DNA from: Lumbricus rubellus
Lineage: Eukaryota > Annelida > Clitellata > Crassiclitellata > Lumbricidae
Length of the DNA: 64,000 bases
Reading direction: 5' to 3'
NCBI GenBank assembly: GCA_945859605.1
Contig: OX243821.1
Span: 21,785,505 to 21,849,504 of the forward strand
Positions 54,854-64,000 of this stretch are shown here, one piece after another. Position numbers and translations under genes: made by a program. How positions within the stretch are numbered: the stretch's first letter is position 1; each line of letters opens with the position of its first letter. The notes under the pieces are model-generated. The model saw nothing but the letters and a program-made list of their open reading frames with translations, searched no databases and was not told the DNA's origin.

Positions 54854-55024
54854 GTCTCTCTCTGTGTGGTCTGCCTCTGCCTCTGCCTCTGCCTCTGCCT
54901 CTGCCTCTGCCTCTGCCTCTGCCTCTGCCTCTGCCTCTGCCTCTGCTTCTGCCTCTGCCTCTGCATCTGCCTCTGCCTCTGCCTCTGCCTCTGCCTCTGC
55001 CTCTCTGCGTCTCTCTGTCGCGTC

Positions 55025-55055
<31 letters not shown>

Positions 55056-55080
55056 GTCTCTCTCTTCGTGTCTCAACGTC
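54590..55080. repeat. (TC)n and (CTCTGC)n microsatellites
   Basis: (TC)n at about 54778-54840, then ~22 units of CTCTGC to 55003, then TCTG units. Confidence 0.95.
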
Positions 55081-55254
55081 GAAATGTAATTCATAGCGTT
55101 TGGCGATTTCCATCTTCTTTCGCTCTCAAACGCATTTGCAAGTTCTGTGATGAACGACTCGAATCCGTTTAAAAGCCTCTTAGAAAATGCGGTCAACATG
55201 AGATGGACGAAAGTGCAAAGATAACCGTATTGACAGAAGACAGACATACAGTCA

Positions 55255-55690
55255 AACCGACAGACAGACAGACAAATAGACAGACAGACAGACATGCAAG
55301 CATACAGAAGCATACATAAAAATATGTTTTCCACAAAATTTCGGACATCAATTGGTAAATAATTAAGGAGTCTTCTTAGGCAGATAGACAGCCAGACGGA
55401 CAGGCAGGCATGAAGACAGACAGACAGACAGACAGGCAGACAGACAGACAGACAAATAGACAGACAGACAGACAGACAGACAAATAGTCAGACAGACAGA
55501 CATGCAAGCATACAGAAGCATACATAAAAATATGTTCTCCACAAAATTTTGGACATCAATTGGTAAATAATTAAGGAGTCTTCTTAGGCAGATAGACAAC
55601 CAGACGGACAGGCAGGCATGAAGACAGACACACAGACAGGCAGACAGGCAGACAGACAGACAGACAGACGGACGGACAGGCATGCGGAAA
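55255..55690. repeat. duplicated ~185-bp unit with (GACA)n
   Basis: CATGCAAGCATACAGAAGCA and GGACATCAATTGGTAAATAA occur in two tandem copies, each joined to GACA tracts. Confidence 0.85.
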
Positions 55691-55824
55691 CAAACATGCA
55701 AATATGCAGGTCGCGCAGTACACGTGCACTTCGGATTGGTCTACATCAGACTCTAAGTCACGCCAATGCCAGCCGTCATGATATTTTGATGCTTTTAAGG
55801 TAAACGCCGGACTAATGCTGCGAT

Positions 55825-56010
55825 TAGAGAGAGAGAGAGAGGGAGGGAGGGAGGGAGATAGAGAGACAGAGAGATACAGAGACAGACAGACATATACAGA
55901 GATAGAGAGACACAGAGACACAGAGAGACAGACAGAGACAGAGAGAGACAGACAAAGAGCAACAGAGAGTGAGACAGAGAGAGACAGAGACAGCGACAGA
56001 GATAGGGAGA
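55825..56010. repeat. (GA)n/(GACA)n microsatellite
   Basis: Purine-rich GAGA/GACAGA units. Confidence 0.92.
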
Positions 56011-56261
56011 GAGAGAGACCAATGCAGCGATTAGAGAGAAAGCTTAGAAATGTGATTTTCATTGACTGCAAACTAAATGCTCTGGCTAATGTGACGGAAT
56101 AACATCAGAACCTACATGTATAATGCAATTCGATTTAAGCCTTCACACGTGTCTCCATATTCTTAGTATGCTGGCAGTTTTAGGGCTGCCTCCCCGGCAG
56201 AGATTTTTGCACCCACTATATGTAACACGTCTATGGCTGCACTAACGTTCGCTTTGGGGCC

Positions 56262-56455
56262 GAATTGCGGACCAAATAGCTATACGGTATTCGAACAAAT
56301 AGATATACGGTATTCGGCTGAATAGCTATATGGCATTCGGCTGAACAGCTATACGGTATTCGACTAAATAGCCATACGATATTCGACTAAATAGCTATAC
56401 GGCACTCGGCTGAATAGCTATACGGTATTCGTCCGAATAGCTAGCTATACGGTAG
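56262..56455. repeat. ~24-bp minisatellite (AATAGCTATACGGTATTCG)
   Basis: About eight imperfect units. Confidence 0.88.
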
Positions 56456-56518
56456 CTTTAAAATGTGGTCAGAAATTGGTCAGAAAAGATTTCGATAACT
56501 TTTTAACATAAAGTTATC

Positions 56519-56572
56519 AGACAATTTCGCCCCCAAAACACCCCCGAAATAAAATCTTGACTACGGCCATGC
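56519..56572. mobile_element. end fragment of the CAGGGCCGTAG MITE family
   Basis: AACACCCCCGAAATAAAATC then CTACGGCC, as at the right end of 9367-9699. Confidence 0.6.
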
Positions 56573-56822
56573 TTCAAGACCGTACATCACAATACGATGT
56601 CCACTGGAAAGTAGGGCGGTTCGCACAACTACGTCATCGGTATAATCATGCTTAGCAACAACACGAAGATGATGATAAACAACAACACCAGTACATCATC
56701 ATCATCACACGTCTCTATCGGTCTTTACTGTTCCCTTCAGAGTCCCTAATGCGCATGCACATCAAGCATTGACGACTTGAATCAAAGCCGTTTTTCGGTT
56801 TATGTCGACAAGTTCCGATCGT

Positions 56823-56837
56823 AAGACAGACAGAGAG

Positions 56838-56920
<83 letters not shown>

Positions 56921-57039
56921 GAGACAGAGACAGAGAGAGAGAGACAGCGACAGCGACAGAGACAGAGACAGACAGACAGAGACAGAGACAGAGACCGAGA
57001 GAGACAGAGAGACAGAGAGAGAGACAGAGAGAGAGAGAA

Positions 57040-57070
<31 letters not shown>

Positions 57071-57145
57071 GAGAGAGACAGACAGAGACAGACAGAGACA
57101 GAGACAGAGAGACAGAGAGACAGACAGAGAGAGAGAGAGAGAGAC
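56823..57145. repeat. (GA)n/(GACA)n microsatellite
   Basis: GA then GACA units, ~320 bp. Confidence 0.94.
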
Positions 57146-57339
57146 GGTCTATGATTAGAGGCAATTTGGAAGATAAGTATCAAGCCGAGAAGTAAAAATG
57201 GGAGAAGAGAGACTGTTGCGTAGGAGAATGGAGGGTTATGATGTTTTGCGTTTATTTTATGGACCAAATCAGCTGTTGAGAAACAAGGAGATGGATGTAT
57301 GTGCTCTATTGAACCGCCTGCAAACGCACTGTGTATGTG

Positions 57340-57768
57340 GGTTCATGGATGGATGGGTGGGTGGGTTCGTGGGTGGATGGATGGATGTGTGGGTGGGTGG
57401 GTGGATGGATGGGTGGATGTATGGATGGATGGATGGGTGAATGGATGGATGGGTGGTAGGACGGACGGACAAACAGTTACACACTGTATTATAGACTATA
57501 GACTGTCAGGCGGATAGTTAGATAGATTTATTCATTCATTCATTCTGAGAATTTATATAGCGCCCCTTACACATATCTACTCATAAATACATAGATAAAC
57601 AGACCGACGGAAACAGAGAGGCATAGACAGAGAGAAAGAAAGAGATAGACAGAGAGACTGACAGACAGACAGATAGACAGAGAGACAGACAGATAGATAG
57701 AAAGACAGACATATTGACAAATAGACAGACGGAGAAACAGACAGACACACAGACAGACAGACAGACAT

Positions 57769-57801
<33 letters not shown>

Positions 57802-57825
57802 TAGATAGCCAGACCGATAGACAGA
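57340..57825. repeat. (GGAT)n and (GACA)n microsatellites
   Basis: GGATGGGT/GGAT units at 57340-57465 and GACA units at 57600-57825. A SINE tail fragment (TTTATATAGCGCCCCTTAC) lies at 57550-57575. Confidence 0.92.
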
Positions 57826-57903
57826 CAGACAAAAGACATAGGCCGAGTGCGACTCAGATAAGAGATAGATATAAACGTATGTGAATATATTTAGGTTCTA
57901 TAC

Positions 57904-57974
57904 CTGCCGGCAATTATAGTTCCATGGTCATCTGCGTTGGGACCAACGTACAAGAGCCAGAGGTGTTTCGGTGC
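57904..57974 (-). other. exon-like segment of unknown gene
   Basis: A 71-bp minus-strand block with a TTTTCAACACAG acceptor and a GTATAG donor. Only phase 0 is open; it reads APKHLWLLYVGPNADDHG and continues TIIAG. I do not recognise the product and found no partner exon with a fitting phase. It could be chance. Confidence 0.25.
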
Positions 57975-57989
57975 CTGTGTTGAAAATAA

Positions 57990-58570
57990 CACAGACTCTA
58001 TTGGTCCGATAATATTATACCTTCGTCGTATACAACTATACATGGTCCACTTTGAGTCGACCTAATGTGTCCACTATCGTCAGGTCCTGGAGGCACGTGC
58101 TGGAATTGACTTATGATGCTGTTGTCTTTGGTGTCAATGTTGTTGTTGTTGTTGTTGTTGATGATAATGGTGATGATGTTGATGTGTAGGCCTAATGTAA
58201 TCGTGTCGGTGTGTCGGTAATCGAGAAACAAGCATAGACGAAGAAGACTAACAACAAAGGATCAATTGTTATCAATAACACTACTTTTACAGCATTAAGG
58301 AACCAAGTAGTAATCACTGATAAGATTTAAAGACGATCAAAAGGTAGCCATAATTATTATTAGGGTTTTGCCTGATTTCGGAAGTTATCAGCAAGTGTGA
58401 TATTCGTTAAACCGACTTAATAAGAACTTGGTGTACAGACGTTGTGAGGCAAATGCAAAACCATAAAGGTACATAATTGTTTCTTTAAACGCTTCTTATA
58501 ATAGAACTCTTGCAAATATTACATAAGCTACTGACGTGAAGAATACCAGCCACTCCGTGTATTGTATACT
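57990..58570. other. non-coding stretch
   Basis: Only a short (GTT)n patch at 58138-58160. Nothing else recognised. Confidence 0.4.
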
Positions 58571-58578
58571 TAACTGAA

Positions 58579-58827
58579 CATAGGCGTAGGGGACATTTCA
58601 GGAGTGGGGGGGCAAAAGTTTAACTTTTGCCCGAAAAATCTGAAGACTTTTTCTGTCCGGCCGAAAATTCCCTTACTTTTCCGCCCGAAAAATCTGACGA
58701 CCTTTTTTTTAATACATTTCTTAATACATTTTTTTACTTTTCCCGGGATGCTTGCCCGAAAAACCAGACTTGCCCGAAATTTGGGGGGGCATTTGCCCCC
58801 CCTGGACCCCCGTCTCCTACGCCTATG
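58579..58827. mobile_element. hAT-like MITE, CATAGGCGTAGG family
   Basis: Ends CATAGGCGTAGGGGA / TCTCCTACGCCTATG with the perfect 8-bp duplication TAACTGAA (58571-58578, 58828-58835). Confidence 0.9.
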
Positions 58828-59074
58828 TAACTGAATGACCGACTTTAAAGATGCCACTATCATTAACATTCGTTATGCACCCGTATGCTATTTGTCACCT
58901 ATTTTAAATTCACTCAACGAATATGCATACTATCCTGACTATTTGCGAGAGCTTTGTTGCTCCACGAGCACCCAAGGCCACCGGAGCGGCACAAAAGGAT
59001 TGCTTTTGGTCCCATTTGCACGAACTGCAACATTGCAGAATAGATCCTTTTCTGTGATCGGCCCAGTTGTCTTC

Positions 59075-59127
59075 TTGGGGGGCTTGAGTCCCCCCCCCCC
59101 CTAGTCCCTGATAAACTCCGCCCATGT
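59075..59127. mobile_element. end fragment of the CATGGGCGGAG MITE family
   Basis: CCCTGATAAACTCCGCCCATG is the right end only. Confidence 0.65.
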
Positions 59128-59253
59128 CGACAGTCTCTTTATATAGTAGTAATCTGTGCAGTTACTGCCAGTCAGTAGCCAACTGGTCGCTGTAGTACAG
59201 ATCGATTTACGCGATCAGGGCAACCTTATACCCCGATGCATTGCATATACGGG

Positions 59254-59588
59254 CAGGGATGTCACGCGTAGCTTTTTCCACCTAGATCTAGGTTTTTTCG
59301 GTCTTGTCAATGTTTCTACATGTAGGTTGTTTTTTTTGTCAGGATATAGCCTAGCTTTTTGGGCACGGCTGTTTATCAGACTTTTTGTATTGAGATTTTT
59401 TGTAAAAATATTATACGAAAGGCGAGTAAAAGTAGGTGGAATTTTAAGATCTGAAAGACTAAAAAAGGTTGTCAGAAATTTCAGGTCCGAAAATTCAAGG
59501 TATTTTTCTGAAATTTCTCGATCTAGCTTTTTCTGGCCTTTTCTCTGCCGGATCTGGCCTTTTTATGAAACTCAGAGTGGCATCCCTG
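59254..59588. mobile_element. MITE related to the CAGCGTTGCCACT family
   Basis: Ends CAGGGATGTCAC / GTGGCATCCCTG and the same T-rich interior (GGTTTTTTCGG). Flanks TATACGGG and CATACGTT are a doubtful duplication. Confidence 0.65.
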
Positions 59589-59599
59589 CATACGTTGGC

Positions 59600-59900
59600 A
59601 TGATGCATTTATAGGTCACGTCACGTAATCTCAGCACTTCTGTGCTGCAGACGTCACCGACCCATACAACACCGACTGCTTAACATAGAGTGCTTTATTT
59701 ATAGATGGCAGCACCAGACCATGGCGATAATAATTACCAGCAGGTGATAATTAGTCTTTTGCGTCACTGTGCTGTGCCTAGGCATCGTAGATCTCCGACA
59801 AACAGCAGACGCCGGTTGCTGCATACATTGGTGTCGGTCGCTCACGAACTCTGCTGCTGGACTCCGCGCGTGACTGACGATGGCATGTTGATGGGATTGG
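59600..59900. other. non-coding stretch
   Basis: A 67-codon plus-strand frame starts at 59705 but has no domain or splice support. Confidence 0.3.
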
Positions 59901-59904
59901 CAGT

Positions 59905-60060
59905 ATGAGAATTGTAGAAAATTACATTGGGGGCGGGGGGGGGGCTTTCAGACGTTGATTTGTGTGGAATTGGGGTGTGCAATGAGGATTTGCTTTTAGG
60001 TCCTTATGAAAACGAAAAACTAGATGGTTGAACCCCAAACCCACTGGTAATTCTCACCCT
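59905..60060. mobile_element. MITE, GGTGAGAATTG family, inverted
   Basis: Starts TATGAGAATTGTAGAAAA and ends GGTAATTCTCACC, with CCCCAAACCC near the end. Confidence 0.55.
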
Positions 60061-60800
60061 GAAACAATTTAATTCCCCTCCTCAGAAAATCGACCGCTCT
60101 TACATGTGTACATGCATACATGGACATGCACGAAAAGTAGATATTGGTAAATTTCGTGAATAAAAAAGTATGCATTTTTCTCATGACCGAAACACTTTTT
60201 TAAAAATATCGACAGTTTTTTGTGGTGAAATGGTCTATTTTTCTAAGATTTTGAGCCAGTGACAAAAAAGGTTGTCAGAAAAATGTACGATAGCATAGAG
60301 TCGCCGGCGGCTAGGCGGCCGGTTGCCCCCACCGACACCAGAAACCGTAACCCACCCCCCAGCAGAGGGACTAGATTAAACACTGCCACAAAATGGATCC
60401 TCAATTTGTTTCTGACTACGCCTCTGAATCCCTGATACGTTTTCTGCACTGGCTTATATAGTTATGACGTTAAACGTATACTTGCAATCTCCAAATTTCT
60501 AAAGCAAAGCTATAAACAGTCCAGCCTTTATCCTGGGATTTGGGCAGAAATCTAGTGACTCCCCAGTCCCCCACTAAAGCGAGACAGAAATCCAGTGATT
60601 TCACCTGGGCTATAATAGTGCAATTTTTAATGTTAAATTGCATTCCGAACAAAATGTATTTCTGCTATTGCATCAGTCAGAAAACAAGGCAGTTAGTGGA
60701 GCGAGTGAGTAGTTGCGGGCACATAGCTACTAGCACAGATGTTCCAGATACGGTTTATCTTGATAGTCTAGACGCTGTGTATGATGTATGTAATAAAATA
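60061..60800. other. non-coding stretch
   Basis: CTGACTACGCCTCTG near 60412 looks like a MITE end. No gene seen. Confidence 0.35.
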
Positions 60801-61146
60801 CGCATATAGCCTATGTAAGCCTATATAAAATATATACAATAATATATAATAGTTACATGATGTATAATTTTATATATAGTATATATAAATTATACATGTG
60901 TATAATTTATGTAGATTGTTCTGAAATTACATTAACCGATGGATGTGTATACGCTGATAGCTAGTTGTATACATCTACAATTCTACATGTATTATGGATA
61001 ATATATATATATATATATATTCAACTATTCATGCTTATAGTACACGTAGCTCTGAAATCAGATTAAGTGACTTTTAGGCTATAATATATATATATATAAA
61101 TATAAATACAATTATATATTGTATACGATATATTATAATATATAGA

Positions 61147-61182
<36 letters not shown>

Positions 61183-61190
61183 ATTTACAT
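60800..61190. repeat. AT-rich block with (TA)n tracts
   Basis: Repeated ATATAT runs, for example near 61000-61020 and 61158-61182. Confidence 0.85.
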
Positions 61191-61434
61191 GGATAGTTCT
61201 GAAATAAGATTAAGCGAAGTTGAATAAGCTAGTGGTCATATCAAAATTGCACTTATAACGAGGCAGAAATTCCTTGCAATAATTGAATAACGTCGTCGCC
61301 ATAATCCAGAATTATTATTGACTTTCGCAAACGGTGGTTTAACTACTGAGGGTCATAATAATAACAGGGGCAGCTGCGAGCTAAACCACTTGCTTAAAAG
61401 CCTCGGTTTAATGCATGGGATGAGAGCTCCCGCC

Positions 61435-61540
61435 GCCACTGGTTGCACTCTGCCAGTGCCAGTCCCAATTTTAAGCCTTGATAAAGGAGGAGGACGGCAC
61501 TAATCATCATTGATATGGCAGTGTCGTTAAACAGTAACAA
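61435..61540 (-). repeat. dispersed repeat family E
   Basis: CACTCTGCCAGTGCCAGTCC and GATAAAGGAGGAGGACGG, ending GTCGTTAAACA. A SINE tail fragment follows at 61615-61662. Confidence 0.75.
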
Positions 61541-61857
61541 GCATGGGATGAGACACACGAATTAGGACCTTCAAGAGTTTAGATATTATGTGTCTGGTAT
61601 GCGAATGAGCTGCTTGTGGCGCCTTCTGATGAGTATCTCTCTTGAAGTGGCGCTATATACATGTAAACCTCCAATTGCCAATGTCATTAAGATTGCCAAT
61701 GTCATTAAGATTGCCGTTTCCGCGGCTGACTTCTGAATTTCGATGCAGTGGCAAGTTTCACCTTGACCCTTTGCCGACCAAAGCGTAGCAAATGGTATGG
61801 AGATCGTATGCCATCGGTCGGCGAAAGGGTTAATCCAAAGGTGCTGTTTAACTAGTT

Positions 61858-62060
61858 TTTATGTGCACTTGTTATAGCGCCCCTTCAAGCTCCCTACTCA
61901 GAGGCGCTCCGGACTACAGAGCGGACACTGCATCGGAGTTTCACGCCAAAGCGCTGAACAATTGCGAGTGAAGGACTTGCCCATGGTCCCTACGCGGCGA
62001 CTTGAGGTGGATTCGAACCTGCAACCCTTCGGCTGCAAGGCGACGAACTGTACACCTGCC
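61858..62060 (-). repeat. tRNA-derived SINE, good reference copy
   Basis: Minus strand: CCTTGCAGCCGAAGGGTTGC, box B GGTTCGAATCC, then the body, then the tail GGAGCGCCTCTGAGTAGGGA followed by CTTGAAGGGGCGCTATAACA. The 5' end of the head, including box A, is disrupted. The tail can pair GCGCC(T/C)C with GGGGCGC. Confidence 0.85.
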
Positions 62061-62212
62061 CCATTATGTACTTTGGCGTCGGCTTGTAGACACATTGGGG
62101 CGTAAAACGGGGGCAATTGCTCTTTCTGGAAATTGACACATATTTTAACTACCGGTACTACCTTTGGGGTTTTAATTAATTTCGTCGTGACAAAGTACCG
62201 ATGGTGCTAATG

Positions 62213-62488
62213 ATCATAGGCGTACGGGAGATTTCAGCAGTGGGGGGTCAAAAATTTACTTCTGCCCGAAAAAAGTTGAGTTTGTTTAGTCACCGGGTTG
62301 AAATCTCGTGCAAACTAATATTTTTCGCAGACAAAAAAGTTGACGACCTTTTTTAGTCGTCGGGTTTGAAATCTCGAGAAGAACAGTTTCTTTTCTATTT
62401 TCCCGGGTCTGCTTGCCCAAAAAATAGGCTTGCCCGAATTTTCGGGACATTCCCCCCTCTGTACCTTCGCCTCGTATACCTACATGTA
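62213..62488. mobile_element. MITE, CATAGGCGTA family
   Basis: Left end CATAGGCGTACGGGAGATTT, right end decayed. TGCTAATG at 62205-62212 and 62489-62496 looks like the 8-bp duplication. Confidence 0.7.
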
Positions 62489-62499
62489 TGCTAATGGTG

Positions 62500-62970
62500 C
62501 ACCAAGTGAAACCGAGAAGTTAACATTTAGAAACCTCTCTATTGAAAATACCCGTGCATACATGTTCGTAATTTCCTGCTTTGTATTTCTCAAGCTCATG
62601 ATGAAAATTCAAACGTGACCATTGCGCTTTGTCCCCTCTGTCCGTTAAATATCTACTGGCGCCCATAATATAACAACCACAAACCATAACCGTTAATTTT
62701 ATTGAACGCAGGCAGCAGTACAAAATTATGACATGTATCGAGAAACAGTAAATTATAGTGGAAAACGAGGGCTTGATTTTATTTCTGAAATTTTATTTAT
62801 TTATAAAAATTTTATATGCCGCCTCTTCAAGGTAGGCTACTCAGGTTAAATAAGACACTTTTGAAGTTCTTTAAAGTTGTCTCTGGGCACTATAAGCGCA
62901 GTTGTTGCAAATTTCAATTATTATCAATCGGACTACTGCCCTAAAGAACCTGGGTTCCACTAATAATATC
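62500..62970. other. non-coding stretch
   Basis: A SINE tail fragment (GCCGCCTCTTCAAG) near 62820. Nothing else seen. Confidence 0.4.
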
Positions 62971-62979
62971 ACTGATGCG

Positions 62980-63137
62980 CATGGGCGGAGTTTATCAGGG
63001 GCTAGGGGGAACTAAGCCCCCCCCCCAAGAAGGCCCAGATTCAGATTTTTTACCATGAAAATGGTATCTTTTCCCCGGCTTAGCCCCCCTAAGAAGGCAC
63101 TAGCCCCTCCAAGAACGGAAACCCAACTCCGCCCATG
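62980..63137. mobile_element. hAT-like MITE, CATGGGCGGAG family
   Basis: A 158-bp element with perfect ends CATGGGCGGAGTT / AACTCCGCCCATG and the perfect 8-bp duplication CTGATGCG (62972-62979, 63138-63145). Confidence 0.92.
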
Positions 63138-63145
63138 CTGATGCG

Positions 63146-63600
63146 ACTCAAAGACAATCAGATATGCAGCCGTATCATGGTTGCAAGCTTTCGGAAGTCC
63201 GGGAAGTGTGATATCACCAGGTCACGTCAAAAAGCAGTTTAAATGTCACGAGATAAAGAGCTAAAGGAAGACATTAATAATTATTGTTTTTCGGCAACCC
63301 TGTGTGTCTACAGGGTGCTTGAAATTTAATTCCAAATGCATTACCGTTGCCATGGTAATTTTGCTTTACATCCTCCGCTCTGTACCAGGTAATTATACAA
63401 ACTGAAATGACTGGTAATTATTAAGAACACGGGCTTTTTAATTAAGAACAAGGGTTTTTAATTAATTAAGAACGCGGATTTCTTAATTAGAGAGATTTCT
63501 AAATGTAAATTTTTCAGTTTCACTTTGTGCGACATTAGTAGGCCAGGCATTGTTCGAGTGATTTCGGTTTTCCGCTAAACCCCACCCGCCCACCCACTCT
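63146..63600. other. non-coding stretch
   Basis: Repeated TTAATTAAGAAC words near 63410-63485. No gene seen. Confidence 0.4.
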
Positions 63601-63659
63601 CCCATTCCCTCCCACCATCACATAATATGTATATATATTATACAACATATTATATATAT

Positions 63660-64000
63660 TACACACACAATATATATATATATATATATATGTAATTATG
63701 TATAGACAGATAGACAGACATACAGAGACAGACAGACAGACAGACAGACAGACTAGCACACACGCACACGAACCGCTTATTTGCTTCCAGATGCAGGGAC
63801 CGAACTTCATTTGCCTGCTTGCAACCATCCGATCACTCGACTATCTGTCTGTCTGTCTGTCTGCCTGTCTGTCTGTCTGTGTGTCTGTCTATCTGTCTGT
63901 CTGTCTGTCTGCCTGTCTGTCTGTCTGTCTGTGTGTCTGTCTATCTGTCTGTCTGTCTGCCTGCCTTCCTGCCTGTCTGTCTGTCTGTCTGTGTGTCTGT
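63660..64000. repeat. (TA)n, (GACA)n and (CTGT)n microsatellites
   Basis: (TA)n at 63668-63692, GACA at 63705-63752, and CTGT from 63840 to the window edge. The GACA and CTGT tracts are reverse complements ~90 bp apart. Confidence 0.93.

Noticed and set aside
54624..57267. Frames of 100-196 codons in TCTG, CTCTGC and GACA tracts
   Set aside because: Same reason: simple-repeat translation.

Overview
The window is nuclear DNA of a multicellular animal. Short exons with GT–AG introns, tRNA-derived SINEs, DNA-transposon derivatives and very long microsatellites rule out a prokaryote. The transporter gene and the frequent TAGGCCTA-type words suggest a marine invertebrate deuterostome, possibly an echinoderm; that placement is an inference from composition and is weak.

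Left third (1-20,856, minus strand): one host gene, an SLC5-family sodium-coupled transporter most like SLC5A8/SLC5A12. I could place ten consecutive coding exons, from the start codon (20,856) to a last visible exon at 184-251. All nine splice junctions have AG/GT borders and consistent phase, giving about 421 of the roughly 600 residues usual for the family; the 3' end lies beyond the left edge. Its introns carry a perfect 916-bp (CAC)n tract about 60 nt from a splice donor, a pogo-like element with a PHD-finger ORF, a Tc1/mariner remnant, a piggyBac-like element at TTAA, hAT-like MITEs with 8-bp target duplications, and SINEs.

Middle (29,573-40,628, minus strand): a complete LTR retrotransposon of the Ty3/gypsy type. 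Its two 1,512-bp LTRs show no difference I could find, and it has a primer binding site, a polypurine tract and one intact 1,655-codon gag-pol frame. Between pol and the 3' LTR is an extra 221-codon ORF encoding a C2H2-type zinc finger, a strongly acidic/hydrophobic segment and a C-terminal SUMO-interaction-like motif. This ORF has its own TATA box, and upstream of it sits an array of the same GTCGTTAGGCCACGCC motif that lies upstream of the LTR TATA box. The layout (LTR promoter, internal promoter, small zinc-finger/acidic protein) suggests a self-encoded transactivator loop, formally like that of foamy viruses. This is the most interesting system in the window.

Remainder (20,857-29,572 and 40,629-64,000): no confident host gene. 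It holds SINEs, several MITE families, dispersed repeats, a ~205-bp satellite at two loci, minisatellites and large GA/CA/GACA/CTGT/ATT microsatellites. One exon-like segment (57,904-57,974, minus) stays unassigned.
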